Source of the DNA: Setaria digitata
Taxonomy: Eukaryota > Nematoda > Chromadorea > Rhabditida > Setariidae
DNA: 50,056 bases
Direction: 5' to 3'
Assembly (NCBI GenBank): GCA_003640385.1
Contig: RCAB01000444.1
Location: 1-50,056 of the forward strand
Under the pieces are notes generated by a model. The model was given only the letters and a program-made list of their open reading frames with translations, did not search any database and was not told the DNA's origin. This document shows, one piece after another, positions 1 through 11,811 of the stretch; position 1 is the first letter of the stretch, and each line of letters begins with the position of its first letter. A program made the position numbers and the translations under genes.

Positions 1-93
1 TATTATTATTTATTATTATTATTTATTATTATTGTTTATTATTATTATTTATTTATTATTATTTATTATTATTAACATTATTATTATTATTTT
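1..93. repeat. TTA/TTTA low-complexity microsatellite
   Basis: The window opens with an imperfect array of TTA and TTTA units. It is simple-sequence DNA with no coding content. Confidence 0.9.
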
Positions 94-3000
94 GTACAGA
101 ATAATTTGAAATTCCCATTTCGTTTCATATTTTCTCGCTATATTTTGGACAACTTTAATGCTGGAACATGGAAAAATTGAATAAATTAATTTCTTCAAGA
201 AGTTTTTTCCTCATTCTTCTTTCCTATAGAATATATTTCATAAATATTCACTTCATGTTAAAATAGAATTAATCTATCGCAGGAAAATAAAGAAAAAAAA
301 AGAAAAATTCCGAAGCTAGCATTATAATCCTACTTTACTGTATAAGAATTTATATAATCAGGTTTATTGTTTGAATGAGAAAAAAAAAGAGAAGACTTGC
401 TTTGTGGTCATTGTTGAGTGGAAGTTAATAGTACTGTATTAGAACCAAATTTAATTTGCATATTTTTATAGGTAGTAACAACTTTTAAGAATTTAACTAA
501 ATGATGCTTTTTAATTGATCAGTATTGTTCTCATCTTTTTGGGCCTTGTTTTCCTTTTTTTTTTTTTGATCTTTTCAGAATGGAAGTAAATTGAGAAAAA
601 ATTTATACAGTTCAGCCTATATTAGTATTTTTTGCATGGTCCTTACGGAAAACTTTTCTCAAGATTGATCAGTGTAACTTTGTTTGCATAGCACCAAATA
701 AATATGAAATATTTCTTCCTTTTTGTGTGTGTATACTTTCGAGAATAATATCGATAAAGTTGGAGCTAACTTCATAAAAGTACATAAATTAGTCCTCCAA
801 ATTAAATGGAAAGTTTTTCTGTTTCAGAGAATTTGACAGATAAATTTCAAAAATTCACAAAACACTTCAAAAAATATTTTCAAAATGTACTAGCAAAAAA
901 AAAAAAATGTTAGATAATGACGAATACTTAATTAAGAGATTTGAAAAGATCAACTCTTAAAAAAAAAAAAACTCACCATTCCTTGCATTCTTTAATGAGA
1001 AATCACTACACTTCTTTAGAGTTATCTAATAGGAGCAAAATTCACAAAAATAATTTCTGGAATTGAATAATCAATATGGGTTTCAAAATCAAGAAATTAG
1101 TTCTGCAAAATGATGCATTTAATCTCATCCTTAATTTATCGCTGAACAGTAATCATAAGATTTTGAATAATCTAAAGCGGAAACAATTCTTTTGTTTTAA
1201 TTAATTTCGTTGTTACTAAATTCTTTCACTTGAAATTTATTTTATTTTTTTATCTATTTTAAATTATGCTTTTCCTATTTTAAAATCAGTTATCATAATA
1301 TACCATGGTAAAAAAATGGACGATTGTTAATTAAATTCAAAATACCAAAAGGACTTCATCAAGAACATATGCTCAAAAAAAAAAAAAATTTGTTTACGAT
1401 AAGATAGGGGGAAAAAAAAATTAAAAATGGCAACTTACAATTTATTCTAATCAAAATGTAAAAGAAAAGATGTGAACCAGAAAAGAAAGAAATCAGAAAG
1501 GAATGGAGCAATGATGTCAAAGAAATAAATTTCCATCGAGTTTTCTTTTAAACAAAATACCAAGATGCTAAAATGATATATTACGGAAATGGAACCTCCT
1601 GAACAAACTTTAATGGCTTACTGTGAAATTAAACAACAAAAAATAGCATTATTTTTCCCTCATAAATTTGAATAAAACCAATAAAACCAATCATTTTTTC
1701 CAATTTCACATTTGAATTTTAGTGATATGCAAACAAATGGGAATGATTGATCAAATCATCGCTGGAATTTGTTCTTTTCTTTTTTTTTTTTTTTTTTTTT
1801 TTTTCAAAATTGTAACTAACAAACTACAAATGTGACAGAATTCATTAATTAAAATCACGTAACGTTTAAAATGCAACTGTGCTTGTAGAACGCCAACTAA
1901 TTTTTCGAATCAGTAGTTCAATTTCAATCAATTATTTAAGATATTTCGCAGCGAATCGCAATTAATCGCGACTAATAATTTAAATGGCTTCTAATAAAAA
2001 GTTAAATGAAAATTATTTTTTGGACATTTTTTGCGATCACAATTATAATTTTTAGTTGATGTACACTTTACTTTCCTTTTCTTGTTATATTAAAAATACA
2101 AATACTTTTTAGTCAATAATCTGCTTCCAAAAATTCTACCGAAATTTTTTCGATTAAAAAGAAAAAATTGGAAAGATAAAAGAAAGGAAAGGAAGAATTT
2201 GTGGTACTGAAGGAAATAAATCCCATAATGAAACATAAAAATGATTATTTTTTTCCACTTGCAGAAGAAATTTCGATCAAAAATAAACAGATAAAAAAGA
2301 AATTGAAAAAAAAAAAAAGAAAATTGAGGGCAAAATACGAATGACTGACAATTTTGATGGCATTCCATTTACTTCCAGTGGATGATATAAGTTTGGTCTA
2401 TTTTCTGTTAATAAAAAGGGAAAAAACAGGAAGGAAGAGAAATGAAATGAGTTTCGCTCACATCACTTGGGAGTTTCATTTCTTTTTTCTTGTTTCTTGT
2501 TGAGTGAAAGAATAAAATGAAACAAGAAATTAGCCTCAGCCTTCTTTTGAGCCTAGTTTTCAGTAATTTTGCAAGTTTTTTTCAAAAATAATCACCAAAT
2601 TTTATGTTGGAATTTTATTTAAAAGAAAAAACACAAAGGAAAGGGGGAAGCAGTAAATTTTGTTATAATAAAATGGGATTTGCTATATATGCATGAAGTA
2701 ATGAATTTAATTTCATTTTTAATCTCAATATTATTCATCTTTAATTTAATTTATTCCGCTATGTTTCATGGTATACTTTTGAATTTCAATTTATTTGCTG
2801 TACTAAATTGAAACATCAAAAATTGAAATTCTCTTGCTATTTTTTAATTGATAATATTCAACATATATAGGTTTGGAAAAGAAAAAAAAAAGTGGTGATA
2901 TTGCCATAATTACTAAGACGATTAGCTTAATTATAACAGCCTGAAAGCCGTATGGTTAACTTCATTTAATATTATTCAAAATCGTTTCTATATTGATAAA

Positions 3001-3660
3001 ATGATAAACAGTTAATGTCGCTAAGCATCTGCACATCAAAATAGTGGGCAAAAAAGACGAAATATCAATAAGTATTGCCATATTTCATTAATACTTATTT
3101 TAACTTCGGGGTCATTCCACACCTTCCAAGAGGTTCTGCTTTTTTAATTCCAGCAACTTATCAACTTAACTGCTACTTTTCTTATTCTTCTTGATTTAAT
3201 TGGCTGCAAACTGTCCTTCTTAATTTAGCCACTTGCAAATTATCTTCAGTTATTCGTGAATTATCCGTCAATTACCCTACCTATATTATCCTTTTTCATA
3301 ATTCTTCCAATGAAAATATTTGCAATCAAGTTAAACTGTAGGAATACTTTCCTTAGGCTAATCAATTCTCCTTCGAGCATACACATCATTATTGATGGAA
3401 TTTGGCACAATAAACAATTTAAATTTTAAAAAAAAGGAGAAATTACGAGAGATTAGTGAAAAATGTTGAAAAAATTTGTTAAATAATTTATAAAAATTGA
3501 AAATTCCACTTACACACTTCCCGATTATGCGGATTTTCTTGTTAATACGTGAAAAGCTAAACGGATTTGCAGAGCTTTATTTAACAGAAGGACCAAAGAA
3601 AGATGATACATNACAGAGCCAAAGAAAGATGATACATTACATTGGTTAGAGAAGGAAATA
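94..3660. other. Intergenic AT-rich DNA, no gene seen
   Basis: About 3.5 kb of AT-rich sequence with many A or T runs, including a long poly-T at about 1780-1804. Reading frames here are short and biased to Phe, Leu, Lys and Ile, as expected for A/T-rich noncoding DNA. I recognised no protein family, RNA gene or ordered splice pattern. The single N at 3612 and its flanking repeat are described separately. Confidence 0.6.
3593..3637. repeat. Short direct repeat flanking a single N (assembly join)
   Basis: A 19-base segment at 3593-3611 recurs at 3619-3637, with a single N at 3612 between them. The pattern suggests two contig ends that overlap but were joined by one N instead of being merged. 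The other two Ns in the window show the same arrangement. Confidence 0.75.
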
Positions 3661-3667
3661 CCATGAA

Positions 3668-4020
3668 GTAATATTGAACGGTGACAGACGGGTGGAGAAG
3701 AGAAAAAAAGAAGGTGTAAAAGAGGCAGCAAAAGAAGAGTCAACTGAAGGACGAGGAGAGACACGTGGGCGTGGGAAGGCGGAGGAGGACGAGGTGGTAG
3801 GAGGCAGCGATGCAAATGTACAGCGTGGGATGCGGTGGAACACGGAAAGGCGATCGTAGGCGGGGTCGTAGGCGGAGGGCGTGGGCGGGAGGAGGGATGG
3901 AAATCCGAATGGGTCCCAATTTTTTCATTTTGCATCAATAAATGGGTCGAGTGCGGTGGTTGGAGTGGCATAACGAGAGGAGGGACGAGAGCCCTTCCTG
4001 GTTCTCCTAGATTTCGTTGA
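3668..4020. promoter_or_regulatory. GC/CpG- and purine-rich block, candidate promoter or enhancer
   Basis: This stretch is far richer in G and in CpG than the surrounding DNA, and the + strand is strongly purine-biased. It contains a CACGTG E-box core near 3761-3768, a GTGGGCGTGGG-like GC box next to it, and further GGGCGGG and GGCGGGG runs around 3858-3892. Because A/T stops are scarce here, several frames are open on both strands, including a Pro/Leu-rich frame on the minus strand, but none resembles a known protein. I read it as regulatory DNA or an island, not as a coding exon. The nearest supported gene start is about 4.1 kb to the right. Confidence 0.4.
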
Positions 4021-7000
4021 GCCAGTGACTCTCGAAGCAACTCTGAATGAGAAATCGTTATCCTCTCCGTTCTTTCTTTTCATACCCTCTCATTTGTTAC
4101 ATGTATTTCGTTTATTCCCAGGAAATACCAGTGGATGACAATCAGAGAGAAGGGATTACTTCACCAAGTATAGCACTGGCATCGACTCTGAAACGATGAT
4201 ATGATATTGAAAACTTTTCTTTTCACTTTTTCTTATCACCACCAGCCAAGCGTTATTTCGAAGATATTTATTGAGCATCCAAGTCTTATCATATTTCTTT
4301 ATATGGAGTTGAGTGGAATTTAGTCGATTAAACATTGAAGAGTCGAATGGAAATACATTTTGTCATTGCGAAAAACACTTGCAAAAGTCATTCGTTAGGA
4401 TAATATATTTGGATTGAAATGGGGCGGTATGCTTTCACATACATTACTTCCTTCTTTGAAGGCAACTGAATGACGCAGAAACACCGCAGAATGCTTGTAC
4501 ACTATCACATTATTATACGTTATATTATCACATATGATCGATCTCTTTTAAATACCTCAAAATACGATTTGTTCATTAATTTGACGAATATCGCTAAGCT
4601 AATTATCAATTTACAGTATTATTGTCAGTGTGGTAATTTCTCAGTCTTCTAAGTCTTCGTCGAATTTATACAAGCAAAAATTGAGAAATATCAGATGTCC
4701 TTGAAATAATGAAATTTCTGCTCTAAAATTTGTTGTGACGAACTCCAATTTATCAACAATGAAAACAGTAAATTTGATACCTAATGATAATTATTTAAAT
4801 ATAACTAACGATTTTCGTGCTTATATTCTGCAGCTAAGAAAACGATTAAACTGCTTTTTAGTTTAATGCTGTTGAAATCTGACTTAGATGCTTATTATAT
4901 TTGTGACATTGGGAAGAAAAGAATCTGGTATTTCTTAGCAGAGTTCTGGTACCAAAGAACTTTACCGTGATCTAACATTATGAAATTTACTGAGGCTTAG
5001 TATGATAAAGTTTAACGACGTGATATTTAGCATTAAGAAATCTAAGAAATTAAGGTGTATATAGCATCGAGGAACATTACTGAGAGTTACGATTACATGA
5101 GCTTGATTGAGATCTATCTTTGGGATAAGATTTCAGGGATATACGTCAAATGATGTATCATGCAGACTTCTTTTCAATCACCATGATGTCAAATAAAGCG
5201 AAAAAAAAAAATTGCCCACACATTTCCTAAATTTTATCCTCTTAAATTCTGCCGATCGATACTTCGCTATAAAAACAAAGTTCCAATTTTTCGATTGTCA
5301 GCCGTCTGTTCGTTTTTATATCATTATTGATAGTAATTATTGAAGATACTGAGAAATCCATGAAGCAAAATTAGCACTTAATGAGGCTAAGATTAAATAA
5401 AAAGCGTCTTTTATTAATAGTGATTTTCTCCATTTCTTCATCTTCTTTCTCTTCCTTTTTCTTTCCACCTTTTTTCTTTCTTTTTTTTTTGTTACATCTT
5501 TTTAAACTCTCTCCAGTATTGCTTAACTTTATTTTCTTCCCTTCGACTAATTTTTTTCATATTTCTGCAGAATTTAACAGTTAATGCAAATCCATATAAG
5601 CCTTTCATTTCCAATGGATTGGAATCCTTTATTAATTTTAAATTGTTAAAATTCGATTTTGTTTTTTTCCTTTTTTTTAGCAGTCAAAATCATCAAAATA
5701 ACCCTTCATGTCACTCACGTCGTATTATCCTTTTATAACATTTTAATTAATTTTTAGATTAGGATTATTGTCGTTTTATAAATGTTCATCTTTTTCGTGT
5801 GAATAATGAGGAAAGGATTTACTAAGCTTCAAGTTATTAGCAGTAATTAACAAATGCTATATCATCCTCCCAAAGAAAAACACGAATATTTATGTCAACA
5901 AAAGTTTTGTCTCAATGTTTCGACAAACACAATTGTTTGTTATCATTTCTCGTGTATTTCCCTCTTGTTACTATGGTAGCAGGCATGATTTAGTAATCTT
6001 ATTGAATATGATAAACAAGTGAGAGGAGTTGAGGACGGTAAAAAAAAGTCTGTTCGACAGCAGCAGGAGTGGGTGACTGAAGTGTCAGGGGCGAGTTATT
6101 ATTTGTTTATCAGAGTTTAATTTAATTTCATATGTTATCTTTCCATTTGAGGGGAAATGTTTTTCTTTTCGGTTGGACATGTGACTTTTTTCTTTTGTCC
6201 TATGTGTTTTTTTTTTTTGTTAAATTAAATTACCTCATCTATTTTTCTATTATGTTGCTTTATTTTTCTCACTTTTTTATTTTTTTTCTTGCTTCTTCTT
6301 TGTCAGTTGATTTTTTTTTTATCTTCAGATTTGAATCTTTTCTTTGGAAGTTTCATAAAATCGTTCCATAGTTTTTATAATATTTGAAGAATTTTCCGTG
6401 TATTGAAATACATCTAATAAAAATTTTCAATAAATATTAAAAGAAAACTGATAAAAAGCAAAGCACTGGAATCATTCGGTCTTTTGTTCTATTTTTTTAT
6501 TATAAATAAAGAAAAATTAGACGTAGTGTTATAACAGTAAATGTGCCGAAGTCAATTACTGTTTTTAAAATAGCCGTATGTGTATGATTGTGCATACGTA
6601 ATGTTTTTGTTCATTTTACTTATAATTCATTTCGAGTATAATCGTCGTTATCGAGTATTATCACAAAGCTTTATTGTTAGTGTTTTTATAATTTTCTTCT
6701 ATTCATTTCTACCGATCGTAATTTTTTTTCTATTTTATATTGCTTTGAAAATTTCTTACTCAAATAATTGAACATACATACGTGTGCTTTTCAAACTTTT
6801 GAATTTTTTTTTTTGAAAGCAAAAACGCTGTATTATAAATTTACATCACTTATCACATATCCGTGTAATACTTGAGGAGTCTCATTTTCTTCAAATTCAT
6901 ATTTATTCTAATGAATAGTTTTCCTAAAATCGTAAAACATTTTTCACATTTTTCTTGCTTTTCATAAGTATTATTATTGAATATTGAAGTATACTTTTTA

Positions 7001-8117
7001 CTTTTTGCTTCGTTTTGATTTTTGCAAATTTCCATTAATTTCAGTTTTATTGGTTTTTTTTTTTTTTTTCGTTATTATCGCATCATTCTTTATTATTAGG
7101 TTAATTCGAATAATTGTGTTGATTTATTCATTTTCCATTAGAAAACTTGCGAACTTTCCTGTGTCTTTTTAATTTTAATTTTCAAAGAATGTTCATCTAA
7201 GGGAACAAGAGGTAAATGGAAATTTTATCTGAAAAATTTCATTTTATCGCTTTTTATGTCACCTTGAGGACGATGTAAATGTGATCTTTTTTCGTTTTCT
7301 TTTTCTTTCATCTTTGCTATTTTTACATGCAATCAATAATTAATCGTAAATCCTTTTTCGTTGTAACATTGCACATTTAAAAGTGTTAATCAAAATTGGT
7401 TATTTTCATTTTTTTACGTAAAAAAAAATAAAAATTTTTATCTTTCTAATGAAAACGGAAAGTAAAAATTTCCATTCGAAAATCCTTCTTTTTATAACTT
7501 TAAAAAAGGTGAAAGTTTTTTAAGTTAAGAATAGATGTGAAAATAAAAATCTGAGATTTTGAAACAAATGTTTAGGTAGAAGTCGCACTGAATCGAAAAA
7601 AGATTCTGAAGTGGTTCAAAGAAATGGAACAGCTCGGCAGATGCACAACATTTCTTGTTATTAACTTTTTAATTAAGTTATTGAAGCAGTAGTAACTTTC
7701 ATAGTGAAATATTGAAATATAATATGTAAAGATATAAAATTATGATCAGAAATTTTCAACCACTAAATGGAATTTTAAAAAAAAATGGAATTTAGAAGTT
7801 CACTTCTGAGTGAACTAGGATGACTAATTCGAAATTAATTATTCGCTATGAAATTTATAACTTATTTCTCTTTCAACTGATTATATTTGTAATTTCGTGA
7901 AACCGGAAACGAGAAAATTTCGTAAATGCAGAGATTCGTGAAAATCATCCCCGTTTTGTCTTTCTGTGTAAAGTGGAGTTTTAAAACAGTCAGTCGTTTA
8001 GCATTTTTTCATTATGCCAGAGTATTTTAACGGGAATGAATATCCCAAATGATTGCAAACTTTCTATTGATTTGGGGAATAAATGTCACAATATTTCCAT
8101 CCTTCAGAGTAACTGGA
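4021..8117. other. Intergenic AT-rich DNA, no gene seen
   Basis: About 4.1 kb separates the GC-rich block from the GLYAT-like gene. From about 6.1 to 7.2 kb the + strand is very T-rich and gives hydrophobic Phe-rich frames. These do not match any membrane protein I recognise and look like composition effects. No RNA gene or clear exon was found. Confidence 0.5.
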
Positions 8118-8507
8118 ATGCTGAGAGTGTTCGAGACACCTGACGAATTGAAGGAGGCCGAACTATTAACGAGTGATTCCGTCTTTCTTCTACCAATACA
8201 TTATTCCATAAGACATGAACGCTTGGGCATTTATCCGGAAGCTAGATGTACGATATTAGGTTATCCGGAAAAGAAACCGTTTATATGGATGATAATACGA
8301 CGCAACAAGTTTACAAGGTTATTTGCAGGGGGAACGTATAATTTCCAATCGATGAAGTTTTGGAATTTTCTAGAATTCTTTCATCCTTTTCCTTTTTTTT
8401 TTTGTAATATGAAACATGAAGAGTGATTGCAGTAAATTTCTGCCTCAATGAATTTTTAATTCTTTCATTTTCTCAAAAACATACGTTTTATTGCTATCAC
8501 AGTCAAA

Positions 8508-8577
<70 letters not shown>

Positions 8578-10704
8578 TATTACTATTAATTATTAACTAT
8601 TATCATCATTATTAATTATATTATTATTAATTATTATTATTATTATTATTACTACTATTTTTAACCTTAACAATAATTATTATTAATTGTTACTACTGTT
8701 GATTATGTATCATTATTTATTTACCTATCTTATTTATTTATTTTATTTAATTGTCTATTTTATTCATTTTATTTTATCTTCTTTCATTTTCTCAAAAACA
8801 TACGTTTTATTGCTATCACAGTCAAATTTTATTATTATTATTATTTTATTTTATTTAATTTATTTGCTCTTATTTTTTAATTAATTAATTAATTAATTTA
8901 TTATTAATTATTGTTATTGTTTTTGTTGTGGTTAACTCTGTATCCAGTTTAATAATACTAATTAATATTGCCAATTATTTTTTTGAATTATAATTGCGAT
9001 TTTTATTCCTGTTCCTATTAATGCCATTGTTTTCTCTCTTTTTCCCCTTTCTTTGGATCGAATAAATACGTAGGGTTATCCAGAAATGATTTTTGATCGA
9101 ATAGGCGTTTGATTTTAGTGAAGAACTGGGAACACCGGAAAAAGGAAATCAAGGAGAAAAGAGGAGTACATTTGACGTGACCGGATGGTGATGTAGGAGA
9201 AGGAGATAATGAAGGTGAAGGAGAACGAGAGGATGTATACAGGTGAGCTTACTTTAGGGCACATGTGTTCGTAAGCAGTCGCACGCAACGTTTTGTCGAT
9301 TTCGACGATATCGACGCATTCCTGATTCACACCACTCCACATCTTCTTGAGCTTGATCAATTTGCTGCGCGGATTCTTGGCATCGATTTAAGCAGGTTGT
9401 TTTCATTAAAAATTGTCAGTTGCATTGGTTTTAAAATAATTATTATTTTAGCATTCCTGATGTGTCTGATGAGTTGGTCATTATAAGCATATATAATAGT
9501 ATTTATACCTATTATTGATCCTCTTAGATATTAAATTTTATGCATTTTAAGGTTTTTATTATAAAATCGGTTCATAATGTTTTATAAGGATTCATTTATC
9601 TGAAGTTCCGTTCGCTATTCTGATCTAAAATTTTCCTACATGTAATCTCATTCTATTAAAGTTTATTGAAAACTTTCCAACCATTTCAAATATTATTGCG
9701 TCCACTTTAGTCGAATGATTGAACTACTCTCGACTCATTTTGATTTCTCGGCTCCAAGCTATCTATCCAGTTATTTTATCGTAGACAAACATAAACAAAG
9801 ACAAATTGTTGGAATGGATATTCAACTCGCTGAGGGTTATTCATTTTTGGAACTTGACCCAAAGGTTCGTGTATCATTTTGCTCCATATTTTTCAGTAAA
9901 GTTAAGAATGACGAAAAAACTTCCGATGTTATTCTTTCATTTTCACAGTTTTCATCACTGAATGTCCATGTTTGTAGCGTGATGCTGATACGATAGCAAG
10001 TTGTTGGAAATTTTCGACTCATGGTGAACGTGATCAGTTTGAAGCGAAGATTCGCCGCTTACCATCAGTTGGTGTTCAAAGTCGTGATGGAGCGTTGGTA
10101 TCGTTTACTGTTTTGGATGCTTCCGGATTCTTTAATAACCAGTTCACGTTCGCGGAACATCGCCAGCGTGGTCTGGCTGATCGAAGTGAACTTAAATTAT
10201 GCCAGAAAGTTTGCTTTTCTCTGTGCTTTTATTTCTAGTTAAACATGGAACGTTGAAATCCGTCCAAATAACTCTTTTATTGTAAATTTTGTTGTTGCTT
10301 CACTAACCAGATATTTTGTTAAGATTATTATGCCTGAAATTCAGTTGAAGCATATAGAGAAAACCAATTACAAAGCACATTTTTCAGTTATTACGAATAA
10401 GGTTAATTTCCGAATCAAAAAAGAAAAAAAATTCAATCTAAAAAATTTCGATTGTTCTTTTAATTTTTATTCCTAGTTATTGGTATATATAAGATTTAAT
10501 GTATAATTAATCTAGTTTTGATTTCAGGTAATATCATTTGGACTACATCCTTTGAAATTCGTGGAGCACGAAAATACAGCAGTTCTGGATCGTTCATATC
10601 GCTCACCGTGGTGGACTACAGTAAACGATGAAGCTGGCGTTCCCGTTATAAATGATCATCGTGTTGTATACCGTAAAAATACTATTTCACTTGTAAGTTA
10701 TTGA
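8118..10704 (+). CDS. GLYAT-like N-acyltransferase (GNAT fold), 5 exons
   Basis: Exons: 8118-8317, 9258-9395, 9711-9864, 9978-10208, 10528-10704. All junctions are GT-AG with consistent phases and sum to 900 nt (299 residues plus stop), close to the roughly 296 residues of vertebrate GLYAT. An acceptor-like TTCAG ends 10 nt before the ATG and may take a spliced leader. The C-terminal half fits the GLYAT/FR47 GNAT domain: a CWKF segment near 173, a strand ending SFTVLD, then FAEHRQRGLAD around 222-231. In my alignment E224 falls at the glutamate proposed as catalytic base in mammalian GLYAT, and the arginine-glycine part fits the acyl-CoA pyrophosphate loop. Family members transfer acyl groups from CoA to glycine or other amines; the substrate here cannot be read. 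The last codons follow a possible donor (CTT|GTAAGT at 10693), so a longer C-terminus is possible. AATAAA lies at 10762-10767. Confidence 0.85.
8460..8845. repeat. Duplicated segment with an (ATT)n array inside intron 1
   Basis: A segment of about 65 bp starting TCTTTCATTTTC at about 8460 recurs at about 8779, an offset of 319 bp. Each copy runs directly into ATT repeats, the first being an uninterrupted (ATT)n of about 70 bp at about 8509-8578. The interval is further AT-rich simple sequence. It lies in the 940-bp first intron of the GLYAT-like gene and probably arose by slippage or unequal exchange at the microsatellite. Confidence 0.85.
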
Positions 10705-10761
10705 ATTTTATGAAATGCATTTAGAGTTGTGTTGCAAAATGTTTAAAACTCTGGACTGAGG

Positions 10762-10767
10762 AATAAA
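10762..10767 (+). terminator. AATAAA polyadenylation signal
   Basis: A canonical AATAAA lies 58 nt after the stop of the GLYAT-like gene, a plausible distance for its 3' end. Confidence 0.5.
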
Positions 10768-11811
10768 CTTCCAGATTTCTCAGAGTCCAGTTCACATAAT
10801 TAGGATTAGTTTTCAAATTTCTCTCGTATAATCAGATTTTGGTTTCAGGGTTTTGACACATAATTGGAGATCCGTTTAAACTTCCGCCACATGCTATATA
10901 GTGAGCTATATTCCGAAATTTTGTCATTAATTGGAGATTGGCTTTGATTTCCTTTCACATAAGTTGAGATTGGTTTTCGGATTTCTGCAACGTAATTAAT
11001 GGCATGTTTTGGATTTTCGCTACATAATGAGCTACAGCTTTAGAATTTCTTGAATTCCACGCCACGTAATTGTGAACATTTCCGGTTTATATTGCACGAC
11101 TGGATCACTTTCCAGCTTCAATGTTGCAATTTTTCTCGTTTTTTTGTTTTTTTGCAATAAATTCCTAGTTACAAATTGTGTTATAATTTCCATGCAACTC
11201 TGTAATGTTCCATTTTCATCGTAATAATGCCCAACGGTTATCATGAAACGGATAAATATTTAAATGATTTTTCTATCGATAATGGTGCTTAAATTGATTA
11301 AGTTTCCCATGTTTACCGCATGAAACATCTAGTATGTCTTGGTAAGAAACTGATTTAATTGTTTCATTTAGTCGTTTAGATATTTGTACTATAGATGATA
11401 CAAATATCTAAAAAATATATATATAAGTTTTATTTATTTCTTGAGAAGCTCAATTAATCAATAATGCTGTATTAAAAATGTTAAAAATGATTCTTTAACT
11501 TTTCTAAAAACAATTATTTTAATATAACATTATTGATTAATTGCTTTTTTTCACTCTCGTTTTCAACCATTCTGCTATTTTTTTTACGTTTGATAATATA
11601 CTATTTTGCCGTTTTATATTTTCAAAATCATTTAATAAAAATTTACTTGTACATCAACAGCTACAAACTTTTTAAAGTCATAAAACAGTTTCTTTTTTCA
11701 ATTGATGTTCCATGTAATTTTTCACAAAATTCACGGCAAAATTGATCGTGACAAGGGATGCCGATTAAACGAGTCAAAGGAATGAAATTGTGATGCCCTT
11801 TATGGATATTA
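10768..11811. other. Convergent intergenic spacer
   Basis: About 1 kb between the 3' ends of two convergent genes. It holds a perfect 14-bp hairpin (11375-11412) and otherwise AT-rich sequence. No coding exon was recognised. Confidence 0.6.
11375..11412. terminator. Perfect 14-bp stem hairpin between convergent genes
   Basis: The arms TTTAGATATTTGTA and TACAAATATCTAAA are exact reverse complements around a 10-nt loop. The position between two convergent 3' ends suggests a role in transcript ending, or simply a relic inverted repeat. The structure is directly visible; the role is inferred. Confidence 0.45.

Noticed and set aside
3525..4040. 171-codon Pro/Leu-rich minus-strand ORF
   Set aside because: It is the complement of a purine-rich GC island, crosses the assembly N at 3612, overlaps other open frames and resembles no protein.
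6132..7172. T-rich hydrophobic ORFs, considered as mitochondrial insertions
   Set aside because: No recognisable mitochondrial protein motif or order; composition alone explains the Phe-rich frames.
9119..9241. Possible extra exon in GLYAT intron 1 (TTTTAG acceptor, ACAG|GTGAGC donor)
   Set aside because: All three frames contain a stop, and exon 8118-8317 joins 9258 directly in phase.
9115..9360. 81-codon minus-strand ORF
   Set aside because: It is antisense to intron 1 and exon 2 of the GLYAT-like gene.
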